Positions 7,835 to 16,058 of a DNA stretch of 60,644 nucleotides are shown here, piece after piece; positions within the stretch are counted from its first letter, which is position 1; every line of letters begins with the position of its first letter. Source of the DNA: SIG603 sp963589785 (GTDB lineage: Bacteria; Bacillota; Clostridia; Oscillospirales; Acutalibacteraceae). The translations under genes and the position numbers were made by a program. The notes under the pieces were generated by a model that saw only the letters and a program-made list of their open reading frames with translations, did not search any database and had not been told where the DNA came from. The stretch covers positions 1-60,644 of the forward strand of contig CAVAMJ010000014.1 in assembly GCA_963589785.1 (NCBI GenBank). The letters are read 5' to 3'.

Positions 7835-9067
7835 TTATTCCTTTATAAGGCCCTTCTTGCCGGCAACCTTTACCGGGAGACCGAAGAGGTTGATGAATCC
7901 TGCTGAGTCAGCCTGGTTGTAAACGTCATCCTCGTCGAATGTTGCGATTTCCTCGTCATAGAGTGAGTATGGGCTTGTTACGCCTGCATCAATGATGTTG
8001 CCTTTGTAGAGCTTGAGCTTAACATCACCTGTAACTGTCTCCTGAGTTGAGTTAACAAAAGCTGTGAGTGCACTTCTGAGAGGTGTGAACCACTGTCCGA
8101 AATAGACAAGCTCTGCAAACTTTAAGCCGACCTGCTGCTTGTAGTGGAATGTGTCTCTGTCAAGGCAGATCTCCTCAAGCTTGTTGTGTGCGTGGTAGAG
8201 GATTGCTCCGCCGGGAGTCTCGTAAACACCACGGCTCTTCATGCCGACAAGTCTGTTTTCAACGATATCTGCAAGACCGATGCCGTTCTTTCCGCCGAGC
8301 TCGTTAAGCTTTGTGACCATGTCCTTGCCGCCAAGCTTCTCGCCGTTGAGCTCTGTTGGGATGCCCTTCTCAAAGTGAAGAGTGATGTATGTCGGCTCGT
8401 CCGGAGCGTCGATAGGAGAAACACCAAGCTCAAGGAAGCCCGGCTTCTCATACTGCGGCTCGTTTGCCGGATCCTCAAGGTCGAGACCCTCGTGGGAAAG
8501 ATGCCAGAGGTTCTTATCCTTGGAGTAGTTTGTCTCACGGTTAATCTTAAGCGGAATATTGTGAGCCTCAGCGTACTCAATCTCCTCCTCACGGGACTTG
8601 ATTGACCACTCACGCCAAGGAGCGATGATTGTCATATCAGGAGCGAATGCCTTGATAGTGAGCTCGAAACGAACCTGATCGTTGCCCTTGCCTGTGCATC
8701 CGTGGCAGATTGCGTCTGCACCCTCTTTGAGAGCGATTTCAACAATCTTCTTAGCGATGATCGGACGAGCAAAGCTTGTGCCGAGAAGATACTTGTTCTC
8801 GTAAACTGCGCCAGCCTGAACTGTCGGATAAACGTAATCTGTGATGAATTCCTCTGTGAGGTCGAGAACATAAAGCTTGGAAGCGCCTGTCTTTAATGCC
8901 TTCTCCTCGAGACCGTCAAGCTCGGTGCCCTGTCCAACGTCACCGGAAACAGCGATAACCTCGCAGTTGTTGTAGTTTTCCTTGAGCCAAGGAATGATGA
9001 TTGATGTATCAAGTCCTCCGGAATAAGCGAGGACAACCTTCTTAATGTCGTTTTTTGACTTAGCCAT
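7835..9067 (-). CDS. argG: Argininosuccinate synthase
   Basis: ArgG joins citrulline and aspartate using ATP. The 410-residue form starts MAKSKNDIKKVVLAYSGGLD, with the PP-loop SGGLDTS within the first 25 residues. The GCTGKGNDQVRFE and SREEEIEYA segments are family hallmarks. A TTG at 9091 could extend it by 8 residues, but GGAAGGAAG placed just before the ATG at 9067 decides that start. It is the first gene of the operon, behind a TTGATT/TATAAT promoter and an ARG box. argF and carAB, which would supply citrulline, are not in the window. Confidence 0.96.
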   Translation of the reverse strand: MAKSKNDIKKVVLAYSGGLDTSIIIPWLKENYNNCEVIAVSGDVGQGTELDGLEEKALKTGASKLYVLDLTEEFITDYVYPTVQAGAVYENKYLLGTSFARPIIAKKIVEIALKEGADAICHGCTGKGNDQVRFELTIKAFAPDMTIIAPWREWSIKSREEEIEYAEAHNIPLKINRETNYSKDKNLWHLSHEGLDLEDPANEPQYEKPGFLELGVSPIDAPDEPTYITLHFEKGIPTELNGEKLGGKDMVTKLNELGGKNGIGLADIVENRLVGMKSRGVYETPGGAILYHAHNKLEEICLDRDTFHYKQQVGLKFAELVYFGQWFTPLRSALTAFVNSTQETVTGDVKLKLYKGNIIDAGVTSPYSLYDEEIATFDEDDVYNQADSAGFINLFGLPVKVAGKKGLIKE

Positions 9068-9202
9068 GATATTCTTCCTTCCTTCGGTCAAGCGCTTAGG
9101 CTTTTCCGAACACCGATCACGATTGACCGTTGTATTAAATTATAAAATTTAATTAATTACTTTATTTAGAAAATTCAGTCGGTCTTGCCGACCACAATGA
9201 TT

Positions 9203-9230
9203 ATTATACACGGGTTTTATAAAAAATCAA
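9203..9230 (-). promoter_or_regulatory. Promoter of the argGHCJBD operon
   Basis: On the minus strand TTGATT (9225-9230) is 16 bases before a perfect TATAAT (9203-9208). Transcription would start near 9195, leaving a leader of about 130 bases that contains a small GTCGG/CCGAC hairpin at 9178-9192. Confidence 0.7.
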
Positions 9231-9239
9231 GACCTTATT

Positions 9240-9253
9240 TGAATATTTATGCA
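9240..9253. promoter_or_regulatory. ARG box (ArgR/AhrC operator) upstream of argG
   Basis: TGAATATTTATGCA matches the ArgR consensus TGAATnnnnATTCA at all but one position, with the right spacing, and ends 10 bases upstream of the -35 element. Further half-site-like words (TGAAT at 9262 and 9274, ATTCA at 9279, TTATGCAT at 9290-9297) continue to about 9300, suggesting a multi-hexamer operator. ArgR itself is not encoded in the window. Confidence 0.55.
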
Positions 9254-9341
9254 GAAATTTATGAATAAAACGGTGAATATTCACGAATTTTATGCATAAA
9301 AAGCTTATTTAGGCTGATTTTTGCGAAAATAAGGGCAAAAA

Positions 9342-10937
9342 TCAAAGCTCAATCGCACGAGTGGCGGCTTTCTCAGCCTCGAGAAGCTTCGAGTAAGCTT
9401 TAATGTATTTATTAAAGCCCTCTTTGCCCTCATCGTCCGGAGAAACGGTAGAGCATTCACTCTTTGCGAAAACCTTATTTTCAAGGAATTTTTCGAGAGT
9501 TTCGCTCTCATCTTTGTTCACAAGGAAGCTTGCAAGCAGAGCCATGCCCCAAGGGCCGCCTTCGCCCGCTGTTTCCATGACGGAAACGGGAATGCCCAGT
9601 GCATTTGCCATGACGGACTGACCCACGCCCTTTGCCTTGAAAAATCCGCCGTGACCGTAGAATTTATCCATGGTGACGCCCTCGTCTTCAAAGAGAATGT
9701 CGTTTCCGATTTTGAGTGCGGCACAAGCCGAATAAAGCAGTGATCTCGAGAGATTTTGGAAAGAGAACTCCGATTCTGGGCTTCTAGCAAGAAGCGGTCT
9801 GCCTTCCGCAAGTCCCGTGACGGGTTCGCCTGAGAAATAGCCTATGCTGATGATATTATCGCAGTCGGGCTTGCCCTTTGTGGCAGCGGCAAAGATTGCC
9901 GAGAGAGCATCGTAGTAGCTTAGGTTGAAGCCGAAGCTGTCGGCGGCTGAAACAAACATTTTCGCAAATGCATTTATGTCCGATGTGCAATTATTGACAT
10001 GAACCATAGCGCACGGCTTGCCTGTCGGAGTTGTTACCATGTCGATTTCGGGGTGAACCTTTTTGAGAGGATTTTCGATTACACTCATCGAGAAAACCGA
10101 TGTTCCGGCAGAAACGTTGCCAGTTCTTACGGCTACGCTGTTTGTTGCGGTCATGCCTGTGCCGGCATCGCCCTCAGGCGGAGCAACGGGACAGCCTTCC
10201 TCCAGTTCGCCTGTCGGATCGAGGTAGAGTGCGCCGTCCTTTGTGAGCACACCGGCGTTTTCACCGGCTGAAAGAACCTTTGGCAGAATATCGAAAAGCT
10301 TATACTTCATGCCGTTTTCGGCGAGTATGCCGTCGAAAATCTCTGCCATGTGCTTATCGTAATCGTTTGTAGCGGAATCAATAGGGAACATACCCGAAGC
10401 ATCGCCAATGCCCAGAACCTTTTCACCCGTCAGAACCATGTGAACGTAACCTGCAAGAGTGGTCATAAATGCTATGTCATTTGCGAACGGCTCGTTATCA
10501 AGAATGACCTGATAGAGGTGGGAGATGCTCCAGCGAAGCGGAATGTTAAAGTTAAATTTCTCCGTTAAAATTGCGGCGGCTTCGCCCGTGTTTGTGTTTC
10601 TCCATGTGCGGAATTCTCCAAGCTGATTGCCGTCCTTATCGAATGCGAGAAAACCGTGCATCATGGCAGAAAAGCCCATGGCACTGAGCTTTGTGAGCTT
10701 TACGCCGTATTTCTCGAAAACATCCGATTTAAGGTCGGCGAATGCGTTTTGAATACCGCTTTTTACTTCGTCAAGTGAGTAAGTCCAGAGGTTATTAACA
10801 AGGGAGTTTTCCCACTCGTGACTGCCTGAGGCAATGGGGGAGAAGTCCTCGCCTATGAGGACTGCTTTAATTCTTGTGGAGCCAAGCTCAATTCCAAGAA
10901 CAGCTTTGCCACTCGAAATATAATCGTTGATCGTCAT
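9342..10937 (-). CDS. FGGY-family carbohydrate kinase
   Basis: This 531-residue protein is an ATP-dependent sugar kinase of the ribulokinase/xylulokinase/glycerol kinase fold. LGIELGSTRIKAVLI near the N-terminus is the first phosphate loop. The catalytic Asp lies in PPEGDAGTGMTATNS near residue 260, and GGFFKAKGVGQSVMAN and ETAGEGGPWGMALLAS near the C-terminus are ADP-binding elements. The substrate is not readable; length and SAMMHGFLAFD-type N-terminal features favour a ketopentose kinase. It is transcribed alone, divergently from lepA. An isomerase of the fucose/arabinose type (56606-58090) is far away in the same window and could feed it, but this is only inference. Confidence 0.85.
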   Translation of the reverse strand: MTINDYISSGKAVLGIELGSTRIKAVLIGEDFSPIASGSHEWENSLVNNLWTYSLDEVKSGIQNAFADLKSDVFEKYGVKLTKLSAMGFSAMMHGFLAFDKDGNQLGEFRTWRNTNTGEAAAILTEKFNFNIPLRWSISHLYQVILDNEPFANDIAFMTTLAGYVHMVLTGEKVLGIGDASGMFPIDSATNDYDKHMAEIFDGILAENGMKYKLFDILPKVLSAGENAGVLTKDGALYLDPTGELEEGCPVAPPEGDAGTGMTATNSVAVRTGNVSAGTSVFSMSVIENPLKKVHPEIDMVTTPTGKPCAMVHVNNCTSDINAFAKMFVSAADSFGFNLSYYDALSAIFAAATKGKPDCDNIISIGYFSGEPVTGLAEGRPLLARSPESEFSFQNLSRSLLYSACAALKIGNDILFEDEGVTMDKFYGHGGFFKAKGVGQSVMANALGIPVSVMETAGEGGPWGMALLASFLVNKDESETLEKFLENKVFAKSECSTVSPDDEGKEGFNKYIKAYSKLLEAEKAATRAIEL

Positions 10938-10972
10938 TTTATCACACCTTTTAAAACGTAATTGATATGCTA

Positions 10973-11001
10973 ATATTAAAACAAAAGAGACTCTTTTTCA
11001 A
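10973..11001 (-). promoter_or_regulatory. Promoter of the FGGY kinase gene
   Basis: Minus strand TTGAAA (10996-11001), 17-base spacer, TAATAT (10973-10978). The kinase ATG is at 10937, giving a leader of about 30 bases with AAAAGGTG before the start. Confidence 0.6.
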
Positions 11002-11024
11002 GGTGCGGCAGTATTACTTTTTTG

Positions 11025-11053
11025 TTGATATAATCTCGAATTTATGGTATAAA
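11025..11053 (+). promoter_or_regulatory. Promoter of lepA-hemW
   Basis: TTGATA (11025-11030), 17-base spacer, TATAAA (11048-11053). It lies about 55 bases before the lepA ATG and back to back with the kinase promoter. Confidence 0.6.
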
Positions 11054-11109
11054 ATATTGTAATATTTAAAAAGAAACTTAAATTTATTTTTATATTAAAG
11101 GAAATACAA

Positions 11110-12915
11110 ATGGATCAGAGTAAAATCAGAAATTTCAGCATTATAGCTCATATAGACCACGGCAAGAGCACGCTTGCCGACCGTATCCTCGAGCAGACAA
11201 AGTCGGTTGCTCTGCGTGATATGGAGGATCAGCTTCTCGATAACATGGACCTCGAGAGAGAAAGAGGAATAACAATAAAGGCTCATGCCGTCACGCTTAA
11301 CTACACAGCAAAGGACGGCGAGGAGTATGTTTTCAACCTGATTGATACCCCCGGTCATGTCGACTTTAACTATGAGGTTTCCCGTTCGCTTGCCGCATGC
11401 GAGGGCGCAGTTCTGGTTGTTGACGCATCTCAGGGCATTGAGGCTCAGACCCTTGCTAACACTTATCTTGCGGTTGATGCGGGACTTGAGGTTATTCCTG
11501 TTCTCAACAAGGTTGACCTTCCAAGCGCAGACCCCGACAGAGTTGCAAACGAGATTGAGGATGTCATCGGACTTCCTGCGGAGGATGCACCGAGAATTAG
11601 CGCAAAGACGGGACTTAACATAGATCAGGTTATGGAGAAAATCGTCTCCGACTGTCCGCCTCCTGTCGGCGATGTAAACGCACCGCTTCAGGCGCTCATT
11701 TTCGACTCCTACTACGATGCTTACAAGGGTGTTATCGCTTATGTCAGAATTAAAGAAGGAACCGTTCACACGGGCGATGTCATAAAGATGATGGCTGTCG
11801 GCTCTGAATTTACCGTAACTGAATGCGGCTACTTAAGAGCGACAAGCTTTGACCCTGTCGGAACTCTTGAGGCGGGTGAGGTTGGTTACATTGCCGCTTC
11901 TATCAAGAATGTTAGAGAGGCACGAGTAGGTGACACTATCACTCATGTCGAGCGTCCCGCAGCTGAGGCACTCCCGGGTTACCGTTCCGTTCAGCCGATG
12001 GTTTTCTGCGGAATTTATCCCGCTGATGGCGCACACTATGCCGACCTTCGTGAGGCACTCGAAAAGCTTCAGTTAAACGATGCTTCTCTCACCTTTGAGC
12101 CTGAAACCTCCATTGCTCTGGGATTCGGATTCAGATGCGGCTTCTTGGGACTTCTTCACACGGAGATTATCCAGGAGAGACTCGAGCGTGAATTTAACCT
12201 TGACCTCATCACGACCGCACCGAGCGTTGTTTACAGAATAACCAAGACGGACGGCGAGGTACTTCTCATCGACAACCCGACAAACTACCCCGATCCGAGC
12301 TACATAAAAGAAGCTGAAGAGCCGATTACAAACGCTCATATCTATTCTCCGACAGAGTATGTCGGAAACATCATGGAGCTTTGTCAGGACAGACGAGGCG
12401 TATTCAAGGATATGAGTTATATCGATACCGACAGAGTTGATATTCACTATGAATTGCCGCTCAACGAGATTATCTATGATTTCTTCGATGCGCTCAAGTC
12501 AAGAACAAGAGGCTACGCAAGCTTTGACTACGAGGTCAAGGGCTATCAGAAGTCGAACCTTGTCAAGCTTGATATTATGCTCAACGGCGATGTTGTCGAT
12601 GCTCTTTCGTTTATCATTCACGCCGACAAGGCATATTCCCGTGCAAGAAGAATGTGCGAGAAGCTCAAGGAGAAGATTCCGCGTCACCTCTTTGAAATTC
12701 CCGTTCAGGCTTGCATAGGCGGAAAGATTATCGCTCGAGAGACAGTCAAGGCAATGAGAAAGGACGTTCTTGCCAAGTGCTACGGCGGCGATATCACGAG
12801 AAAGAAAAAGCTTCTCGAAAAGCAGAAGGAAGGAAAGAAGCGTATGCGCCAGCTCGGTACCGTCGAGGTTCCGCAGGATGCGTTTATGGCTGTTCTCAAG
12901 CTTGACGAGGAATAA
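11110..12915 (+). CDS. lepA: Elongation factor 4 (LepA)
   Basis: LepA is a translational GTPase that binds stalled or mistranslocated ribosomes and can back-translocate them. The 601 residues match the family. G motifs are all visible: AHIDHGKST near residue 13, RGIT, DTPGHVDF near residue 78, and NKVDLP near residue 132. It has EF-G-like domains III and V but no domain IV, and ends with the LepA-specific C-terminal domain (AKCYGGDITRKKKLLEKQK). It is followed after 25 bases by hemW, a pairing also common in other Firmicutes. Confidence 0.97.
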   Translation: MDQSKIRNFSIIAHIDHGKSTLADRILEQTKSVALRDMEDQLLDNMDLERERGITIKAHAVTLNYTAKDGEEYVFNLIDTPGHVDFNYEVSRSLAACEGAVLVVDASQGIEAQTLANTYLAVDAGLEVIPVLNKVDLPSADPDRVANEIEDVIGLPAEDAPRISAKTGLNIDQVMEKIVSDCPPPVGDVNAPLQALIFDSYYDAYKGVIAYVRIKEGTVHTGDVIKMMAVGSEFTVTECGYLRATSFDPVGTLEAGEVGYIAASIKNVREARVGDTITHVERPAAEALPGYRSVQPMVFCGIYPADGAHYADLREALEKLQLNDASLTFEPETSIALGFGFRCGFLGLLHTEIIQERLEREFNLDLITTAPSVVYRITKTDGEVLLIDNPTNYPDPSYIKEAEEPITNAHIYSPTEYVGNIMELCQDRRGVFKDMSYIDTDRVDIHYELPLNEIIYDFFDALKSRTRGYASFDYEVKGYQKSNLVKLDIMLNGDVVDALSFIIHADKAYSRARRMCEKLKEKIPRHLFEIPVQACIGGKIIARETVKAMRKDVLAKCYGGDITRKKKLLEKQKEGKKRMRQLGTVEVPQDAFMAVLKLDEE

Positions 12916-12940
12916 GAATAATACCAAAAGACATAAATTG

Positions 12941-14065
12941 ATGAAAAATTTCGGAATTTACATTCATGTGCCCTTTTGCGAGAGCAAATGCCCTTATTGC
13001 GATTTTTATTCAAGACCGCCCAAGGGCTCGGGCAAAACGAAAGAAGAATATGTCAGAGAATACACAGCCGGCGTAAAAAGTCGGCTTGTTTCTTATGCTG
13101 AAAAGTATAAAAGCCGCACGGTCGATACGGTCTACTTCGGCGGCGGAACGCCAAGCGTTCTGGGAGAAGATTTGCTTTGCGAGATTTTGGCGGAGATTAG
13201 AGCAAGCTTTCATGTGGCGAAAGATGCGGAAATCACTTGTGAGGCTAACCCATGCTCCGTTGACGAAAGATTTTTCACCCGTCTTAGGGAGGGCGGATTC
13301 AATCGGCTTTCCATGGGATTGCAGTCGGCAAATGAGGATGAATTGAAGCTTCTCGGCAGACGGCACACGGCAGAGGAAGCGGCAGAAAAGGTGCGGCTTG
13401 CGAGAAAATGCGGATTTGATAACATCTCGCTTGATTTAATGATTGCTCTGCCCAATCAAACTAAAGAGAAGCTTAAAAGGTCGATAGAATTTTGCTCCGA
13501 CTTAAATGTTGAGCATATTTCTTCATATATACTCAAAATCGAGGAAAATACCGTTTTCGGCAAAAAAGGGATAGAGACATTAGGCGATGACGAAACAGCG
13601 GAGCTCTACCTTTTTATGGTAGATGAACTTAGAAAGCACGGCTACATTCAGTACGAGATAAGCAATTTTTCGAAGCCGAATTTTGAGGCAAGGCATAACA
13701 CAAGGTACTGGAGAGATGAGGAGTACCTCGGAATAGGCCCTGCGGCACATTCGTACATGGACGGAAAAAGATTTTACTTCGAGAGAAGTCTTGGCGGCTT
13801 TCTTTCGGGAAATGAGCCTGTCGCTGACGGAACGGGCGGAGATGCAGAAGAAAAAATTATGCTCAAGCTTCGTCTTTGCGAGGGACTTAAAAGAGAAGAT
13901 TTGATTTCCTTTGAAAATGGCGATGAGATTTATTCTGCCGCACTTAAAGCGGCAAAGAACTTGCCAAAGAATTTAATAAATGTTCAAGATAATGTGATCA
14001 GTCTCACGGCGGAAGGATTTCTTGTTTCCAACAGCATAATCGAGTTTATTCTTGAGAGAATATGA
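12941..14065 (+). CDS. hemW: HemW-like radical SAM heme chaperone
   Basis: The 374-residue protein carries the radical SAM cluster motif in PFCESKCPYCDFYS within the first 30 residues, followed by YFGGGTPSVL and the GLQSANEDELKLLGRRH segment. The short N-terminus without the extra HemN residues, and the C-terminal EEYLGIGPAAHSYMDGKRFYF region, indicate HemW (heme carrier) rather than coproporphyrinogen III dehydrogenase, although many databases label it HemN. A longer frame opens inside lepA, but the ATG at 12941 begins the conserved MKNFGIYIHVPFCESKC. The ribosome site before it is weak, suggesting translational coupling to lepA. Confidence 0.9.
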   Translation: MKNFGIYIHVPFCESKCPYCDFYSRPPKGSGKTKEEYVREYTAGVKSRLVSYAEKYKSRTVDTVYFGGGTPSVLGEDLLCEILAEIRASFHVAKDAEITCEANPCSVDERFFTRLREGGFNRLSMGLQSANEDELKLLGRRHTAEEAAEKVRLARKCGFDNISLDLMIALPNQTKEKLKRSIEFCSDLNVEHISSYILKIEENTVFGKKGIETLGDDETAELYLFMVDELRKHGYIQYEISNFSKPNFEARHNTRYWRDEEYLGIGPAAHSYMDGKRFYFERSLGGFLSGNEPVADGTGGDAEEKIMLKLRLCEGLKREDLISFENGDEIYSAALKAAKNLPKNLINVQDNVISLTAEGFLVSNSIIEFILERI

Positions 14066-14265
14066 GTGTATTTTTGGATACATTTTGATATATATTCAAA
14101 AATAACGGGCTTTGTGCAAAAGTGAATATATACTAACTTTGCAAATGTTAATTTTTATTGAACTTGTTTAGTGCGTTAGTTTTGCCTAATGCTTAAATTG
14201 TTACAATTGCACTACAAATATCTTTGTACAAACAGACAAAATTAAAATGAAGAGAACAAAATCCC

Positions 14266-14293
14266 TTGATTTTTGCTTTGGTTGTGCTATCAT
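14266..14293 (+). promoter_or_regulatory. Promoter of the ferredoxin gene
   Basis: TTGATT (14266-14271), 16-base spacer, TATCAT (14288-14293). The 200 bases before it, back to hemW, are A+T-rich and show nothing else recognisable. Confidence 0.55.
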
Positions 14294-14307
14294 AAAAGCG
14301 TGTTAAG

Positions 14308-14344
14308 GAGTTAACTTTTGGCGATAGGCCATAAAGATTAACTC
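14308..14344 (+). promoter_or_regulatory. 5' leader hairpin of ferredoxin mRNA
   Basis: GAGTTAA (14308-14314) pairs with TTAACTC (14338-14344), and CTTT/AAAG plus GGC/GCC pairing continues inward around a GATAG loop. It lies within the first bases of the predicted transcript, just ahead of the ribosome site. A stabilising 5' hairpin is a plausible role for a highly expressed ferredoxin. Confidence 0.45.
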
Positions 14345-14375
14345 ACAGTTGTAAAAACTTATGGAGGTATATATC

Positions 14376-14546
14376 ATGGCATACAAGATTTCTGATGAGT
14401 GCATCATGTGTGGTGCTTGTGCTGGCGAGTGCCCTGTAGGAGCAATTTCCGAGGGTGACGGCAAGTACGTTATCGACGCTGACAGCTGCATCGAGTGCGG
14501 CGCATGCGAGGGTACATGCCCTGTTGGAGCACCTTCTGCTGAGTAA
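14376..14546 (+). CDS. 2[4Fe-4S] clostridial-type ferredoxin
   Basis: This 56-residue soluble electron carrier has two CxxCxxCxxxCP clusters: CIMCGACAGECPVGA and CIECGACEGTCPVGA. Each binds one [4Fe-4S] cluster. In anaerobes such ferredoxins take electrons from pyruvate:ferredoxin oxidoreductase and pass them to hydrogenase, Rnf or biosynthetic enzymes. An ATG at 14361 would add five residues, but a GGAGG lying inside that extension, nine bases before the ATG at 14376, decides the start. It is a single-gene unit with its own promoter and terminator. Confidence 0.96.
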   Translation: MAYKISDECIMCGACAGECPVGAISEGDGKYVIDADSCIECGACEGTCPVGAPSAE

Positions 14547-14577
14547 TTTTCAGACAGAAAACTAAAAATGAACTTTT

Positions 14578-14606
14578 AGCCGAGGCTTTTAAAGTCTCGG
14601 CTTTTA
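14578..14606 (+). terminator. Terminator after ferredoxin
   Basis: AGCCGAGGCTTT (14578-14589) pairs with AAGTCTCGGCT (14592-14602), with one internal mismatch, and is followed by TTTTAGTTTTATT. Confidence 0.8.
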
Positions 14607-14623
14607 GTTTTATTCAAATACTG

Positions 14624-14652
14624 TTGGTATTTTTTTGCAAATATTGTATAAT
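14624..14652 (+). promoter_or_regulatory. Promoter of the rhodanese-TtcA operon
   Basis: TTGGTA (14624-14629), 17-base spacer, perfect TATAAT (14647-14652). The first gene starts at 14704 after TTTAGGAGCAATT. Confidence 0.7.
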
Positions 14653-14703
14653 CATTGTATTATCTATGATGAGAATAAGAAAAAGAAGAATTTAGGAGCA
14701 ATT

Positions 14704-15882
14704 ATGCTTGATATATACGAAAATATAGAGGTCGGCTATGAAGAGTGGCTGACGGGACGGGATAAATTTTCTCCTGTTGACATTCGTGACGACGTAGCTT
14801 ATGCTTACGGTCATTTGCCGGGATCAGTGAATATTCCTCGGGCTGAAATAGAAAAGAATTTTTCCGTTTTGCCGCAAAGACCGCTACTCATCTGCCGTTC
14901 GGGAGAAATCAGCTTAAATTTAGCGGAAGTCTTAAGAGAAGAGGGAATAGAGGCTTATTCCTTTGCCCCCGGATATGCCGGCTGGCTCAGAGAAACCCTC
15001 AGAACAGAGGAGAGCAAAGCAAAGGACGTTGAGGCATCAATACGAAAGAAATTCACAAAGAAAATCTGGAGAAGATTTGCGGGAGCGGTCAAATCATATG
15101 AGCTTGTGAAGCCGGGCGATTCGATAGCCGTTTGTATTTCCGGCGGCAAGGACAGCATGCTCATGGCAAAGTGCTTTCAGGAGCTAAAGCGCCACAATAA
15201 ATTTCCGTTTGAGGTTAAATTTCTTGTCATGGACCCGGGATACACCCCGGCAAACAGAGAGATTATCGAGAATAATCTTAAGATGCTCGATATTCCGGCT
15301 CATATTTTCGAGAGCGATATATTCGAGTCGGTATTCGGAGTTGAGAAAAATCCGTGTTATCTTTGCGCAAGAATGAGAAGAGGTTATCTTTACGAGGAGG
15401 CAAAGAAGCTCGGCTGCAACAAAATCGCACTCGGACACCACTTTGACGATGTAATCGAAACTACCCTCATGAGTATGCTTTCGGGTGGTCAGATTCAGGG
15501 AATGATGCCTAAACTTCATTCCACTTCGCACCCCGGCATGGAGATAATCAGACCGCTTTATCTCATTCGAGAGGACGACATCAAGCACTGGAGAGATTAC
15601 AACGGACTTTACTTTTTGCAGTGCGCATGCAAATTCACAGAGACCTGCACCACCTGTCACACGGGAGACGGCCCGACAGGCTCAAGGCGAGTTGAAACTA
15701 AAAAGCTGATTCAGGAGATTAAGAAAACAAACCCACAGGTTGAGGCGAATATTTTCCACAGCCTTGAGAATGTTATGCTTGATACCGTTATCAGATATAA
15801 GAAAAACGGAGAAATTCATTCATTCTTAGATGATTACGACGATAAAACAAATAATTTACTTGAAGCGGAGGAAAAGTCATGA
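14704..15882 (+). CDS. Rhodanese domain fused to a TtcA-type tRNA thiolation PP-loop ATPase
   Basis: The 392-residue protein has two parts. Residues 1-105 form a rhodanese-like domain (PVDIRDDVAYAYGHLPGSVN, with the candidate active-site Cys in LLICRSGEIS). Residues 115-392 resemble TtcA, which makes 2-thiocytidine at tRNA position 32: PP-loop CISGGKDSMLMAK, CYLCARMRRGYLYEEAKKLG with a CxxC, GHHFDDVIETTLMSM, and a C-terminal Cys-rich CACKFTETCTTCH. Family knowledge: TtcA proteins bind an Fe-S cluster through conserved cysteines and take sulfur from a persulfide donor. The rhodanese part could be that donor (inference). The start at 14704 has a good AGGAG site; an earlier in-frame ATG at 14635 lies in the promoter. 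The end overlaps the next gene by four bases. Confidence 0.85.
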   Translation: MLDIYENIEVGYEEWLTGRDKFSPVDIRDDVAYAYGHLPGSVNIPRAEIEKNFSVLPQRPLLICRSGEISLNLAEVLREEGIEAYSFAPGYAGWLRETLRTEESKAKDVEASIRKKFTKKIWRRFAGAVKSYELVKPGDSIAVCISGGKDSMLMAKCFQELKRHNKFPFEVKFLVMDPGYTPANREIIENNLKMLDIPAHIFESDIFESVFGVEKNPCYLCARMRRGYLYEEAKKLGCNKIALGHHFDDVIETTLMSMLSGGQIQGMMPKLHSTSHPGMEIIRPLYLIREDDIKHWRDYNGLYFLQCACKFTETCTTCHTGDGPTGSRRVETKKLIQEIKKTNPQVEANIFHSLENVMLDTVIRYKKNGEIHSFLDDYDDKTNNLLEAEEKS

Positions 15883-16058
15883 GCGTACATACTTTAATCG
15901 AGAAGCACAGAATTGATGAGGCAAAGAAGAAAGAGGAGCTTGAGAAGATGCACCGTGAGCAGCTTTCTCAGAAGTTTAAGGACGGCTTTGTTCTGGGAAC
16001 AATTGTCGGTTCTGTTATCGGCACTCTTGCCGCTTGCATCATGAACGACAATGACTGA
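15879..16058 (+). CDS. 59-residue single-span membrane peptide, unknown function
   Basis: The ATG overlaps the upstream stop (ATGA) and the TGA overlaps the start of the next gene, so it is tightly coupled on both sides. The peptide has a charged, Lys/Glu-rich N-terminal half (KHRIDEAKKKEELEKMHREQ, probably helical), then DGFVLGTIVGSVIGTLAACI, a likely membrane segment with small-residue spacing, and an acidic tail. A ribosome site (GGAGGAAAAG) sits inside the preceding gene. I do not recognise the family. The overlaps and codon use like its neighbours support a real gene. Confidence 0.7.
   Translation: MSVHTLIEKHRIDEAKKKEELEKMHREQLSQKFKDGFVLGTIVGSVIGTLAACIMNDND

Noticed and set aside
11095..11769. 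Minus-strand frame of 224 codons opposite lepA
   Set aside because: Antisense shadow of lepA; no recognisable motif, no ribosome site.
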